DNA of 64,000 nt from Sediminibacillus halophilus (GCF_900103695.1 NZ_FNHF01000001.1:868001-932000), one strand, 5' to 3'; positions 17,722 to 26,562 are shown, counted from the stretch's first letter. Numbers and translations are program-made. The notes: generated from the sequence alone by a model not told the origin.

Positions 17722-18750
17722 TTATGTGGTTAAATCGACCGGAAGACCCGTCGCATTAGATTGATAGATTGCCAATATTAACTTCAAGGCATAACGTCCA
17801 TCCTCTAACGATATGAATGGATTGCGGTCCTCCCGGATAGCTTGTACAAAGTCCTTCACACAGTGCTTATGCCCGATACCGTAAACACTCGCAGGATTCT
17901 CCTTTTGTAAAGCGAGCACTTGGTTTTCTTCCTGCTGAAAATTCCGGCCAAACCGCCATTTTTCAATACGATTTGCAGCATTTCCTCCAATACAGACCAT
18001 TCCATTCTGACCAAACAAATTTAAACCAGCGCCTAAATCAGAGGGAAAAATCGTAGTAGTTCCATCGACGATTCCTAACGTTCCACTATCAAATTCCAGC
18101 ATGGCTATCCCCAGGTCTTCCATTTCCAATCTATGCTGACTGGTTACAGTCCTGCCGGTTACCCGTTTAACTGGTCCCATGAGCCAAACGAGTAAGTCTA
18201 TGGTATGAATTGCCTGGTTCATCAGAACGCCATCAGCCATAGCCTTTGTTCCACGCCATGCGTCCTGATCATAGTAATCCTGTTCCCTCCGCCAGCGGAT
18301 ATAGGCGGTTCCGTAGGTCAACTTGCCGAAGCGCTCGTTCTGCAAAGCACGTCGGGTGATCTGTATCGCTTCGTTAAAACGGTTTTGTTGAACCACTGTC
18401 GCTTTCACACGATGCCGCCTGGAAGTCTCGATAATGCGATCGGCCTCCTCCAAGGTAGGGGCAAGCGGTTTTTCTATCATGACATGCTTTCCTGCTTCCA
18501 TTGCTCTCACAGCCATATCTGCATGCAAACCATGCGGGGTGCAAATATTCACCACATCTATAGTTGGGTTTCGTAACATGGCTTCAAAATCGGTATAAAC
18601 GTTTTCGACATGATAACGATTGGCATATTGCCGAATTCTATCTTGGTCGATATCGCACAATGCGTATAAATTCGCATGGTCTGCTTCCGCAATAGCTTCA
18701 GTATGTACCCCGGCTACACGTCCGCACCCCACTACTGCAAAATTGATCAC
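17722..18750 (-). CDS. Gfo/Idh/MocA-family oxidoreductase 2
   Basis: 342 aa. Rossmann motif VVGCGRVAGVHTEAI, EKPLAPTLEEAD and the substrate-domain helix DGVLMNQAIHTIDLLVWLMG are present. GTG start with AAAGGAG nine bases before it. First gene of the 14.8-18.75 kb set; an imperfect palindrome TGTAAGCGTTTTACA lies immediately upstream of the ribosome site. Not closely similar to oxidoreductase 1 beyond the family motifs, so probably a different step. Exact substrate unknown. Confidence 0.9.
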   Translation of the reverse strand: MINFAVVGCGRVAGVHTEAIAEADHANLYALCDIDQDRIRQYANRYHVENVYTDFEAMLRNPTIDVVNICTPHGLHADMAVRAMEAGKHVMIEKPLAPTLEEADRIIETSRRHRVKATVVQQNRFNEAIQITRRALQNERFGKLTYGTAYIRWRREQDYYDQDAWRGTKAMADGVLMNQAIHTIDLLVWLMGPVKRVTGRTVTSQHRLEMEDLGIAMLEFDSGTLGIVDGTTTIFPSDLGAGLNLFGQNGMVCIGGNAANRIEKWRFGRNFQQEENQVLALQKENPASVYGIGHKHCVKDFVQAIREDRNPFISLEDGRYALKLILAIYQSNATGLPVDLTT

Positions 18751-18766
18751 CTGTTATCGCTCCTTT

Positions 18767-18781
18767 TGTAAAACGCTTACA
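18767..18781 (-). promoter_or_regulatory. LacI/CcpA-like palindrome at the head of the oxidoreductase/epimerase operon
   Basis: Minus-strand TGTAAGCGTTTTACA lies 17 bases before the GTG start, directly upstream of the ribosome site. It shares TGTAAGCG with the cre-like site at 14637-14650 but is one base longer than the cre consensus. May be a site for a local LacI-family repressor or a weak cre. Confidence 0.45.
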
Positions 18782-19090
18782 TCCATTTCGTTTCTTCCCC
18801 AAATTAAAATTTACGAAAGGCGTTTAGTCAATAAGTAATTTACTGCAACCTGCTTAATCCTTTAAAACAATAAGATAATTCACTTTCCCGGCACAGCCTC
18901 TGTCTTCCCAAAGGCGGTAAAGCTCTTACCAGGGGGTACGACTCACATAGTTCGAACACTCTGCCTGTGCTGACAGCCCCTTATCCTGATAAATTTTGTT
19001 TCGCAAGAACTCCTACCTCCTTGCTTTACGGAAGGCATTTTTCTCAAAAATCTCCCTCAATAGATTATCCCTATCATATAAAAAACAAAT
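18782..19090. other. Intergenic stretch with a possibly structured segment
   Basis: No coding frame is convincing. On the minus strand, 18985 to 18880 reads as leader sequence of the oxidoreductase operon and has potential pairings: GCACAG with CTGTGC about 70 bases apart, GGGG with CCCC, and a local hairpin GGTAA-N5-TTACC. It matches no riboswitch family I know. Weak evidence only. Confidence 0.25.
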
Positions 19091-19121
19091 AAATCCGTCT
19101 TATTAATCTAAGAACGGATTT
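19091..19121 (-). terminator. Terminator downstream of TIM-barrel gene 3
   Basis: AAATCCGTCTT pairs with AAGAACGGATTT (one bulged base) around an 8-base loop; on the minus strand it is followed by ATTTGTTTTTT. It lies 77 bases after the stop of the 19198-20013 gene. Confidence 0.65.
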
Positions 19122-19197
19122 CTTAATTTCGGAAGTAATTTAATTAACTGCCGATTGTCTTCTGATTTTTTATATGTTTCTCTGGCACCACCTTGTT

Positions 19198-20013
19198 TCA
19201 GCCCATTTCTCTCATAAACGCTGCATATTGGGGAAGAGCCACTTCTGGTTCTTCAATGTCCGGCCACCATACTTTTTCCCATTCCAATGTAAAATAACCT
19301 TTGAATCCTTTCGTTTGAAGCAACTGAAAAATGCGCTGTAATGGCATATCTCCTTCTCCCATCAAACAAAGCTGATACCCCTTTTTGTTATTACTGCTTT
19401 TGTAAGAGTCCTTCCAATGGGTGTACCGAATATGTCCGCCAAGTCTCTCCCATGTCTGTTCCGGTGTTTCGCCAGCTATTCGGTATGGGTGGTGGACATC
19501 CCACAAAACTTGCAAATAAGGGGATCGGGCACGCTGTAGAACTTCTTCCACATAGCCGCAATCCGTCCAATCATCATGCGTTTCCAGCAGCAATGTTATT
19601 TGGTACTCCTCTGCAATGGCCAACATTCCCTTAAGATTTTGTTCGACTATTTCCACCGCCTGTTCCCTTGCAATGTCACCGATTGTTCCTCCAAAAACAC
19701 GAATGTAAGGAGTATGAAAAAACTGGCATAATTTTGCATAGTTCTTCAACTCTTCCATGTAAGTTTGAAATTGCTCTGCTGATTTTGTATATAACCTGAC
19801 AGAGCTGGAAAAACAGGGGATTTCGAGACCTGCTTGATCAAATTTTTGTTTGGTTTCCTCCCGCTGGCTGGAAAACGCAGGCGTGCGGAAGATGTCCATT
19901 TCTCCTTGGAATCCCCTAAAATCTATGCCTTGAAAACCATTTTCAACTGCGTAAGTGATCATGGTATCCAAGTTCCATTTCGGGCAGCCTAGTGTAGTAA
20001 AGGCAAGCTTCAT
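19198..20013 (-). CDS. Sugar isomerase/epimerase family TIM-barrel protein 3
   Basis: 271 aa. Family strands are visible: KLAFTTLGCPKWNLDTMI at the N-terminus, GFQGIDFRGF, YIRVFGG, ITLLLETHDDW, LQVLWDVHHPY, HIRYTHWKDS and GYFTLEWEKVWW, giving the metal-binding Glu, Asp, His and Glu. Start ATG has GAGAGGAG upstream. It is separated by about 450 bases and a terminator from the rest of the sugar island but on the same strand, and probably belongs to the same pathway as the third barrel enzyme. Confidence 0.85.
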   Translation of the reverse strand: MKLAFTTLGCPKWNLDTMITYAVENGFQGIDFRGFQGEMDIFRTPAFSSQREETKQKFDQAGLEIPCFSSSVRLYTKSAEQFQTYMEELKNYAKLCQFFHTPYIRVFGGTIGDIAREQAVEIVEQNLKGMLAIAEEYQITLLLETHDDWTDCGYVEEVLQRARSPYLQVLWDVHHPYRIAGETPEQTWERLGGHIRYTHWKDSYKSSNNKKGYQLCLMGEGDMPLQRIFQLLQTKGFKGYFTLEWEKVWWPDIEEPEVALPQYAAFMREMG

Positions 20014-20088
20014 TAAATGGACACACTCCTCTCGGCTACGAGCCTTTTGTGTACAACGTTGAAATTCTGACGAACGGCCTTGATTCTC

Positions 20089-20274
20089 TTATTGCAATCG
20101 TTTTTCTTTACTCTGCTGAAAACGGTGATAGAAACTTATTTCAAAAATCAAGAAACCTATTACCAAAGCACCAAGGTACGGTGATGGAGAATCTATCCAC
20201 AGAAACACTAGCAAAGCTGCCAGAAAAGCGATCACACCGACCAGAATTGATACCACCCAAAACACCCTATTCAT
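20089..20274 (-). CDS. Small two-helix membrane protein
   Basis: 61 aa. Two hydrophobic helices (VFWVVSILVGVIAFLAALLV and YLGALVIGFLIFEISFY) joined by a short loop with Asp-Ser-Pro, ending in a basic tail. ATG with AAAGGGTG about 9 bases upstream. No family recognised. It lies between the TIM-barrel gene and the M20 peptidase, 50 bases after the latter's stop region, all on one strand. Confidence 0.6.
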   Translation of the reverse strand: MNRVFWVVSILVGVIAFLAALLVFLWIDSPSPYLGALVIGFLIFEISFYHRFQQSKEKRLQ

Positions 20275-20324
20275 GACAGATCACACCCTTTGCTTGAATA
20301 TTTACTGAACACTTCTATAGCCTC

Positions 20325-21800
20325 CTATTGATCTCCTGCCTGTTGGTCGGCAGTTTTAATGATTTCCTGGTAAAAAGAAATGGCATGAAGAAAATTATCG
20401 ATGCTGATATGCTCATTGCTTCCGTGCATACGGTTCAAATCTTCCGCAGTAATCAATACCGGCAAAAAGCGATACGTATTGTCGGCGATTCGATCGTAAT
20501 GCCTGGCGTCAGAACCCGCAAACATTAAATAGGGAGCGATAACTGCCTCCGGATATACATTCCGGGCAGCCTGCTGGACGGCTTTAAAGTGCCAACTGTC
20601 AATAGAAGAAACGGGGGATGCTTCATTTCCGGTTACGTTTACTTGGACGAGGTCATCATCAATCGTTTTTTCAATAAAAGTCCGTACGTCTTCTAAAGAT
20701 TCACCCGGCATAACACGCAGATTAACCACCGCTGTTGCTTTTTCTGGTAGTGCATTGTACTGCTCGCCTGCCTGGAAGATGGTCGGGGCAATTGTCGTGC
20801 GAAGCAGGGCGGCGGTAGCCGGTTTTTCCAACAGGATTGACTCGATTACTGGTTCAAATATGGCCTGATTGGCAAAAACATATTTCATTGCTCCTTTCAT
20901 CTCAGGAGCAGTATAGGCGAATAGTTCTTCTGCCGGGCCTTGCAGATCAGCCGGGAATTGTTCTTTTTCCAGTTTGGCTATCGCCCGTGCTATCCTGCCG
21001 ATATTCGTTCGATTTTCTGGCTGTGAAGAATGCCCTCCGCTTCCTTCGGTAGAAAGTTCGGCTGTCGCCATCCCTTTTTCCGATAAGCCAACCACGCCAA
21101 CAGGATTATCTAATCCCGGGACCATTCCCTCGATGATGGCGCCCCCCTCATCGAGGATAAATTCAAACTTGATGTTCCTCTGCTTCAATTCATCCGCAAT
21201 AGCCTGCGCTCCCTTCTCACCGCCGACTTCTTCATCAAAGCCAAACAAAAGATACACATCCCGTTCTGGTTGAAAGTCTTCGGACAGTAACTTTTCGACT
21301 GCTTCGAGAATACCTATAACCCCGATCTTGTCATCAAGTGTTCCTCTTCCCCAAATCTTCCCATCCACCACTTCCCCACTAAATGGGGACTGACCCCAAT
21401 CTGTTTCTGTCCCTTCTAATATAGGGACTACGTCATAATGGGCTGTGAGGCCAATTGGTTTTTTTGTTTCTTCACTGCCTTGCCACCTATAAATTAATCC
21501 ATATTCGTTGACCTTATCAAGATGGAGGTGCTCATCGACGAGGGGATAGCTTTCCTTTAAAAAATCGAGAAAACCATCAAATTCCGAATAACTGAATTGG
21601 CTGTAGTCTTGATGAGATATGGTGGGATAGGTAATCGCCTTAGAAAACCTGGCAACCGCATCCTCTTCAGTCAGGTCGATCTTTACCGGATGTGCTGCAG
21701 GCTGTTTGCTGGTCAAGGCAACAAACTTGAAACCGGTTACAATTAAAAACAAAACAAACAACCCTGTTAGTCCAAGCAAAAGTATTTCCCATTTTCTCAT
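20325..21800 (-). CDS. M20-family peptidase, membrane-anchored (PM20D1-like)
   Basis: About 491 aa metallopeptidase. An N-terminal uncleaved anchor (ILLLGLTGLFVLFLIVTGF) places the enzyme outside the membrane. M20 marks: GLTAHYDVVPI (Zn His, catalytic Asp), WGRGTLDDKIGV, the GFDEEVGG Glu pair, and GSDARHY near the C-terminus. Zn-dependent hydrolysis of an N-acyl amino acid or peptide is expected. ATG 21800 is preferred because GGGGGG lies 8 bases ahead; a TTG two codons earlier is also open. It stands apart from the ectoine genes and is too large and membrane-anchored to be the missing ectoine-pathway deacetylase with any confidence. Confidence 0.88.
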   Translation of the reverse strand: MRKWEILLLGLTGLFVLFLIVTGFKFVALTSKQPAAHPVKIDLTEEDAVARFSKAITYPTISHQDYSQFSYSEFDGFLDFLKESYPLVDEHLHLDKVNEYGLIYRWQGSEETKKPIGLTAHYDVVPILEGTETDWGQSPFSGEVVDGKIWGRGTLDDKIGVIGILEAVEKLLSEDFQPERDVYLLFGFDEEVGGEKGAQAIADELKQRNIKFEFILDEGGAIIEGMVPGLDNPVGVVGLSEKGMATAELSTEGSGGHSSQPENRTNIGRIARAIAKLEKEQFPADLQGPAEELFAYTAPEMKGAMKYVFANQAIFEPVIESILLEKPATAALLRTTIAPTIFQAGEQYNALPEKATAVVNLRVMPGESLEDVRTFIEKTIDDDLVQVNVTGNEASPVSSIDSWHFKAVQQAARNVYPEAVIAPYLMFAGSDARHYDRIADNTYRFLPVLITAEDLNRMHGSNEHISIDNFLHAISFYQEIIKTADQQAGDQ

Positions 21801-21915
21801 CCCCAACCCCCCTGATTATTCAACTTTTGCTCTTTGTCTATATTCTCATCATACCTTCATCACGGAATTTATACCATAATATGTTTGTTTTTAAATAGCC
21901 ATTCCTCCGTAAAAC

Positions 21916-21948
21916 GAGCCCCTGCAGAACATATGTCCACAGGAGCCC
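21916..21948 (-). terminator. Probable terminator of dsdA
   Basis: GGGCTCCTG pairs with CAGGGGCTC (one mismatch, one G-U) around a CATATG-centred loop, 27 bases past the dsdA stop; the trailing GTTTTA is a weak T-run. Confidence 0.5.
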
Positions 21949-21974
21949 TTTGCAAAACGTTTGTTATTCGAGGG

Positions 21975-23300
21975 TTATTTCTTTTCAGCAAGCTGCTTTC
22001 CCTTCTGATAAATCACTTCCCGTTCCGAATCAGGTACTAACGCTCCACCTGTCGCCCAAGCGACATGGACTCCATCCGGCGCTGTGTATGATAAACGGGA
22101 ATCTTCCTGAATCCGATTTGGCCCTGACAATCCAGCCGCTGCCGAAGGTTCCAAAAAAATGCCTTCCTGGTTCCAAAGCTCATAAGTCAACTGATAAAAA
22201 ATGTCATCGTTTTCTGTATAAATACTACTTACCGTATGTTGACTGATAGAAGAGGCAAACCTGGATGGCCTTCCCACCGCAAGACCGTCCGCAGCAGTAC
22301 GATTATCCAAATCAAAATCCTGAACAGATATACCTTCATGGAGACCTGTCATTAGTCCAAGCAATACTGCCGGTGCATGAGTCGGTTCTACAAAAACACA
22401 GTGAACCAACCCGCCGAACAACTGCTTTAAACCATAAGCAATACCACCCGGTGCTCCGCCGACACCGCAAGGTAAATAAACGAAAAGTGGGTTTTGTTCA
22501 CTGATGAAAACATTCTCTGCATCCAGCTGTTGTTTTAGTTCAGCTGCTGCTACGCTATAGCCCAGAAACAAATCTTTGGAATCTTCATCATCGATAAAAT
22601 AAGCAGCTGGATCTGCTTCTGTCTGCTGTCTGCCTTTAGTGATTGCCTCACTAAAATCGCCTTTATATTCATGAACCTGCGCACCATGTTTTCGCAGCAG
22701 ATCCTTTTTCCACTGTTTGGCATCGCTCGACATATGCACATGCACCTCAAATCCAAGTGCCGTTCCGACAATACCTATACTGAGAGCCAAGTTGCCGGTC
22801 GAGCCAACTCCAATAGAATGTCTGCTAAAAAACTGTCTGCAGGCCGGGGAAGTAAGCGCACGATAATCATCTGACTGCTTAAGCAATCCTTCTTTAAGTG
22901 CCAGAGATTCCGCATGTTTGAGCACCTCATACATACCGCCTCTGGCTTTGATCGATCCTGCCACCGGCAGCTGGTTGTCACACTTCAGAAAAAAGGGGCT
23001 GTCTTCTTTCAGCACTTTAAGGTGGGCTGCCTTGTACCTGTCAAGCCTGCGAAGCGGGGAGACAACCTTCCCTTCCGTATCCTGCAAGGTAGGGAAAAGT
23101 TCCTTTAATAAGGGAGCGAAACGCTTCCATCTTTCCGCTGCATCGGTAATATCATCTGCTTTTAACTTCTCCACACCCGGAAGGTCTTCCCGGACCCCTG
23201 CGTTCTCCCAGTATACCGGCTGATATTGTTTGATTTGTTCTAGTAAAGGAAACTGTTGAATCCAGTCATTAATCGTCTTTCCAGCAATCAGTCTATTCAT
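21975..23300 (-). CDS. dsdA: D-serine dehydratase
   Basis: PLP enzyme converting D-serine to pyruvate and ammonia; cytoplasmic, 441 aa as in the DsdA family. Marks: LKCDNQLPVAGSIKARGG with PLP Lys118, GSTGNLALSIGIVG, and the phosphate-binding PCGVGGAPGG (277-286). C-terminal HVAWATGGALVP is typical. Start ATG with AGGAGGGTGG 6 bases upstream. Single gene with its own probable terminator; no DsdC-type regulator adjacent. Role: detoxification or use of D-serine. Confidence 0.95.
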   Translation of the reverse strand: MNRLIAGKTINDWIQQFPLLEQIKQYQPVYWENAGVREDLPGVEKLKADDITDAAERWKRFAPLLKELFPTLQDTEGKVVSPLRRLDRYKAAHLKVLKEDSPFFLKCDNQLPVAGSIKARGGMYEVLKHAESLALKEGLLKQSDDYRALTSPACRQFFSRHSIGVGSTGNLALSIGIVGTALGFEVHVHMSSDAKQWKKDLLRKHGAQVHEYKGDFSEAITKGRQQTEADPAAYFIDDEDSKDLFLGYSVAAAELKQQLDAENVFISEQNPLFVYLPCGVGGAPGGIAYGLKQLFGGLVHCVFVEPTHAPAVLLGLMTGLHEGISVQDFDLDNRTAADGLAVGRPSRFASSISQHTVSSIYTENDDIFYQLTYELWNQEGIFLEPSAAAGLSGPNRIQEDSRLSYTAPDGVHVAWATGGALVPDSEREVIYQKGKQLAEKK

Positions 23301-23681
23301 TTGCCACCCTCCTATTCTCTATACTAATCTAATGCCTTTCCCGGTTTCATTTCAAACATCTATGTGGACGATTTAATGTACGAAAACAAGTTTAACGATG
23401 ACAGAGGACATATTCAATCCCATCAAATATATATAATTCTAAATTTTATATTCAGGGAGAGGGAGTTGTCTCTTTCCTTCTTTGTCTACTGGAAGATCAA
23501 AAGTGTCCGAAGAGAAGAAAGAAAAATAACTTCGGCTTGGCGACTATTGATTGTTAGGTTAGCACAGCAGTGGTAGCCAATTTCATTCCTATGTCACTTT
23601 TTTCTATACCATTTTTCGGGTATAACATCAAAGACCGGAACAGACGATAGCAGAAAGAAACTAGAAGAAAGGATGGAAACA
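23301..23681. other. Intergenic gap, nothing recognised
   Basis: 380 bases between the divergent dsdA and HAD genes. AT-rich, without a convincing coding frame, repeat or hairpin; it must hold both promoters, but I could not fix them. Confidence 0.5.
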
Positions 23682-24329
23682 ATGAAAGCAATCATCTTCG
23701 ATTTTGACGGCACACTAGCTAACACACTCCCCGTCAACATTTTCGGATTTCAAGAGGTGTTTAAAAAATTTGATCAAAAAGACTATTCGAAAGAGGAAAT
23801 CAAAGAAATGTTCGGGCCGCCCGAGCCGGAATTAATCGAACAAAACTTACAGAGCAATGATGTGAAAGGAGCTGTCTCTTATTATTACCAACAATATGAA
23901 GAAAATCATAACCGGTTGGTCGATAATAATCAGGAGATCGACCAGCTGCTATCCAACTTAAAAGACCGGGAAATGAAGCTGGGAGTCGTTACCGGAAAAT
24001 CCCGAAAAAGCTTTGAATATTCTTTAGCAGAACTGAATATGAAAAAATATTTTGATATATTGATTACAGGCGATGACGTCAAGGAGGCCAAGCCGGCGCC
24101 AGAAGGAATACTGCAAGCTCTGAAAAAATTAGAGGTTTCTCCCGAGGAGGCAATGTATATCGGGGATAGTGATGATGATATGAATGCTGGTAAGAAAGCG
24201 GGCGTTCACATTGGCGCGGCCAAATGGCTGCCCGAATACCAGTCCTCGGAATACTCAGTAGAGCCTGAAGCGATATTCCAGGAGGTTTCCGATTTGATTA
24301 ATTACCTGGAAAAGAACCATGATGATTAG
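23682..24329 (+). CDS. HAD-superfamily phosphatase (phosphoglycolate phosphatase-like)
   Basis: 215 aa. Motif I IFDFDGTLANT with nucleophile Asp7 and Asp9, motif II VVTGKS, motif III Lys in KPAPEG, and motif IV MYIGDSDDDMNAG; a helical cap sits between motifs I and II. Fits the PpaX/Gph group acting on small phosphate esters or pyrophosphate. ATG 23682 (MKAIIFDF) is chosen since GAAAGGATGG gives proper spacing, while the ATG three codons upstream overlaps that site. Monocistronic as far as seen. Confidence 0.88.
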   Translation: MKAIIFDFDGTLANTLPVNIFGFQEVFKKFDQKDYSKEEIKEMFGPPEPELIEQNLQSNDVKGAVSYYYQQYEENHNRLVDNNQEIDQLLSNLKDREMKLGVVTGKSRKSFEYSLAELNMKKYFDILITGDDVKEAKPAPEGILQALKKLEVSPEEAMYIGDSDDDMNAGKKAGVHIGAAKWLPEYQSSEYSVEPEAIFQEVSDLINYLEKNHDD

Positions 24330-24522
24330 TCTGTTTTTATCTGAAAGCTTTTAATAGGATCTCAAGCGGGGCCAATCAATTTGCAATCCATCGTTGGCTG
24401 GACTAGATGGGTAGAAGCTCAAATAGAAAAGTCTCCATTAACTCCTGCTAAATATTCATTTGCATAATTTTACCTGCTTTAGGGGAAAGCTACCTTCGAC
24501 AAAACAAAAGGAGATGATTCCC

Positions 24523-24972
24523 CTGAAGCAGCTTTTTTGGATTGCCTTGCTAGGACTCGGACTGTACTATTACCTTGGAGAGGACGGACAGGAACAACAG
24601 CAGCAATCTGGGCCGACGGAAACGCTTCCTGTGGAAGAGGTTACTTCCCTCGACGCACGAAGCGAGCAAAAAATTGCAGACGGTGTGGAAAATGTATTGG
24701 AAGTCCTCAAGGAACTGGTTACTGCTGTTACCAACCAACCGGACCAAACGGAAACCATAAACCAACTGGGTAAAAGCCTGTCTGAGGAATGGGACAAGAT
24801 TGAAAAAGCAGTGGAAACCAACTTTCCCGACGATTACAAAAACATTGAAGATAGTCTCTATCCTTTGATTGCGTATGCCCAAAACCAAACACCGGATATG
24901 GAACAAATCAAACAATTGAGTTCAGAAGTAAAAGAAAAACTGACTGCTTTCAAACAAAAATTGTCATCCTGA
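24523..24972 (+). CDS. Membrane-anchored hypothetical protein with probable CTG start
   Basis: About 149 aa. An N-terminal hydrophobic helix (KQLFWIALLGLGLYYYLG) anchors an acidic, Gln-rich, helical outer or cytoplasmic domain without known motifs. AAAAGGAG ends 9 bases before CTG 24523, giving (M)KQLFWIALL. The in-frame ATG at 24514 touches the ribosome site and the ATG at 24460 has none, so CTG is the best-spaced start. Codon use and the following terminator support a real gene. Function unknown. Confidence 0.6.
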   Translation: MKQLFWIALLGLGLYYYLGEDGQEQQQQSGPTETLPVEEVTSLDARSEQKIADGVENVLEVLKELVTAVTNQPDQTETINQLGKSLSEEWDKIEKAVETNFPDDYKNIEDSLYPLIAYAQNQTPDMEQIKQLSSEVKEKLTAFKQKLSS

Positions 24973-24978
24973 TTCAGA

Positions 24979-25031
24979 GAAGAAATTCCCACAATGGCCT
25001 ATTTGGGTCCGTGGAGAATTTCTTCTTTTCC
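24979..25031 (+). terminator. Rho-independent terminator
   Basis: GAAGAAATTC-CCAC and GTGG-A-GAATTTCTTC pair across a 20-base loop, followed by TTTTCCCC, beginning 7 bases past the stop. Confidence 0.75.
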
Positions 25032-25253
25032 CCTGCCTTTTTCAGGGAAAATCATCCGCCTTCTCCCCCCTTTCTATTTTCCTAGTCATCCCTATCTTTC
25101 TTACTATTTTTCCTTTGGAAGTACTATTTTGCTAGATAGTTCTCTATAAATAATAGAGAACATGTTTAAAAGGATTGCAGACTGGGTAAGATGGAGGAAT
25201 ATCGTGCTAGACAGCTGTGGCAGGAAAATAGTTTGATAGAAAGGGGTTTTTTG

Positions 25254-26222
25254 ATGAACCGATTAATTACTTTAACGGCAGGCGTAATATTGCTGCTTCT
25301 CTCCTTGTTGTTCGCTCCATCTGTTATGGCAGCAGATAACGAGACTTACATGGTAGACGTGGTGGATGGTTCTTCCCTTTTAATCCGAGATGAGCCTTCC
25401 AGCAGTGGAGAAGTAGTCGGAAAACTGCAGAATGGGGATCAGGTCACCGTGTTCGATGAAGCCTATGGCTGGGTAAAAACCTATTATAATAATCAAGTAG
25501 GCTGGGTAGCCTCGCAACATCTTTTCCCTGTGGAACAAAATCAAGATTCTTTACATAAACGCAAGCAGACAGCAATGTACAAGAAGCAAAATGGCAGCAG
25601 GTTGACAGAAGAAAAGGGAAAGCAAAAACAGAATTCTGTCACTATTAACAATGAACAGGAGCAAAGCCAAACAGTCGAACCATTGACAGGCTATACTTTC
25701 GTTCTGGATGCAGGGCACGGCGGTAAAGACCCTGGTGCGATCGGAATTGACGGAACCTATGAAAAAGATTTAACATTGGTGACGGCTTCCAAAGTGGCCA
25801 AAAACCTGAAGGCTAGCGGCGCCAACGTTATCTTGACTAGATATGATGATACGTATATTTCTCTGGAAAAGCGGATTAAAATCAGTAATCGTTCCAATAC
25901 TGACGCTTTTATCAGTTTTCACTACAATTCCTTTCCTATCAGTACAGTCGGTGGAATCAGTACCTATCACTATACCGACGATGAAGACTTGGAATTGGCG
26001 GAAAACATACAATCGGGCATAATAGACCGCGTCTCTCTTAAGGATAAGGGGACAAAACAAGCAGACTATCGTGTACTTAAGAAAAATAGCGATTTATCCG
26101 TTTTGATTGAACTGGGGTTTGTCTCCAATCCAGCAGAGCTTGGGGAAATCAAAACCGAAGCCTATCAGAATAACGTGGCCGCTGGCATAAGCGAAGGAAT
26201 TCAACATTATTTCAGCCACTAA
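25254..26222 (+). CDS. N-acetylmuramoyl-L-alanine amidase with SH3b domain
   Basis: Secreted peptidoglycan hydrolase, 322 aa. Signal peptide MNRLITLTAGVILLLLSLLF to APSVMA, cut before ADN. A bacterial SH3 domain (about 31-92, ending QVGWVASQHLF) binds wall; a low-complexity Gln/Lys linker follows; then Amidase_3 (148-320) with Zn ligands His155 (LDAGHGGKDPG), Glu170 (GTYEKDL), His223 (FHYNS) and catalytic Glu286 (VLIELGF). Start ATG 25254 has AAAGGGG 7 bases upstream; a 21-codon upstream frame is unlikely. It cleaves the lactyl-Ala bond in cell-wall turnover or sporulation. Confidence 0.93.
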   Translation: MNRLITLTAGVILLLLSLLFAPSVMAADNETYMVDVVDGSSLLIRDEPSSSGEVVGKLQNGDQVTVFDEAYGWVKTYYNNQVGWVASQHLFPVEQNQDSLHKRKQTAMYKKQNGSRLTEEKGKQKQNSVTINNEQEQSQTVEPLTGYTFVLDAGHGGKDPGAIGIDGTYEKDLTLVTASKVAKNLKASGANVILTRYDDTYISLEKRIKISNRSNTDAFISFHYNSFPISTVGGISTYHYTDDEDLELAENIQSGIIDRVSLKDKGTKQADYRVLKKNSDLSVLIELGFVSNPAELGEIKTEAYQNNVAAGISEGIQHYFSH

Positions 26223-26430
26223 CTCAACAGACCCTCTGGTTTTATGCGAGGCGACTGAAAAACTGAAGTTCCATGAATGGATAATTGACAGTCTGGCATC
26301 AAATCCTTCACTTTATGAATTACTGGGTGGGGTTAAGACCTCGAGGGGATAGGCGCTGGAGCTGGACGAGACTGTCCCTGTCACTAATAATCCACAGGCA
26401 CTTAATTTTATAATTCCTTCTCCCTCAAGG
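26223..26430. other. Intergenic stretch, nothing recognised
   Basis: About 200 bases after the amidase gene; no coding frame or known element seen before the terminator that ends the gap. Confidence 0.5.
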
Positions 26431-26476
26431 AAAAAGAGTGATTTTCTTTTATAAATCAAAGAAAATCACTCTTTTT
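26431..26476. terminator. Bidirectional terminator
   Basis: AAAAAGAGTGATTTTCTTT and AAAGAAAATCACTCTTTTT form a 19-bp perfect stem with an 8-base loop between the convergent amidase and YibE/F genes. Confidence 0.9.
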
Positions 26477-26562
26477 AGATTGGCCACTGTTGACGGCTCG
26501 TTTGATTAAAAAGGACTTTTTCAGGGGTCACGTTTCATGCTGGGTTGTTTCTGTTTAACATT

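Noticed and set aside
18930-18990. GTTCGAAC segment resembling a tRNA T-arm
   Set aside because: No acceptor stem, anticodon arm or D-arm of proper size around it.
20325-21800. M20 peptidase as the missing ectoine deacetylase DoeB
   Set aside because: Carries a membrane anchor, is larger than DoeB and lies 16 kb from the ectoine genes.
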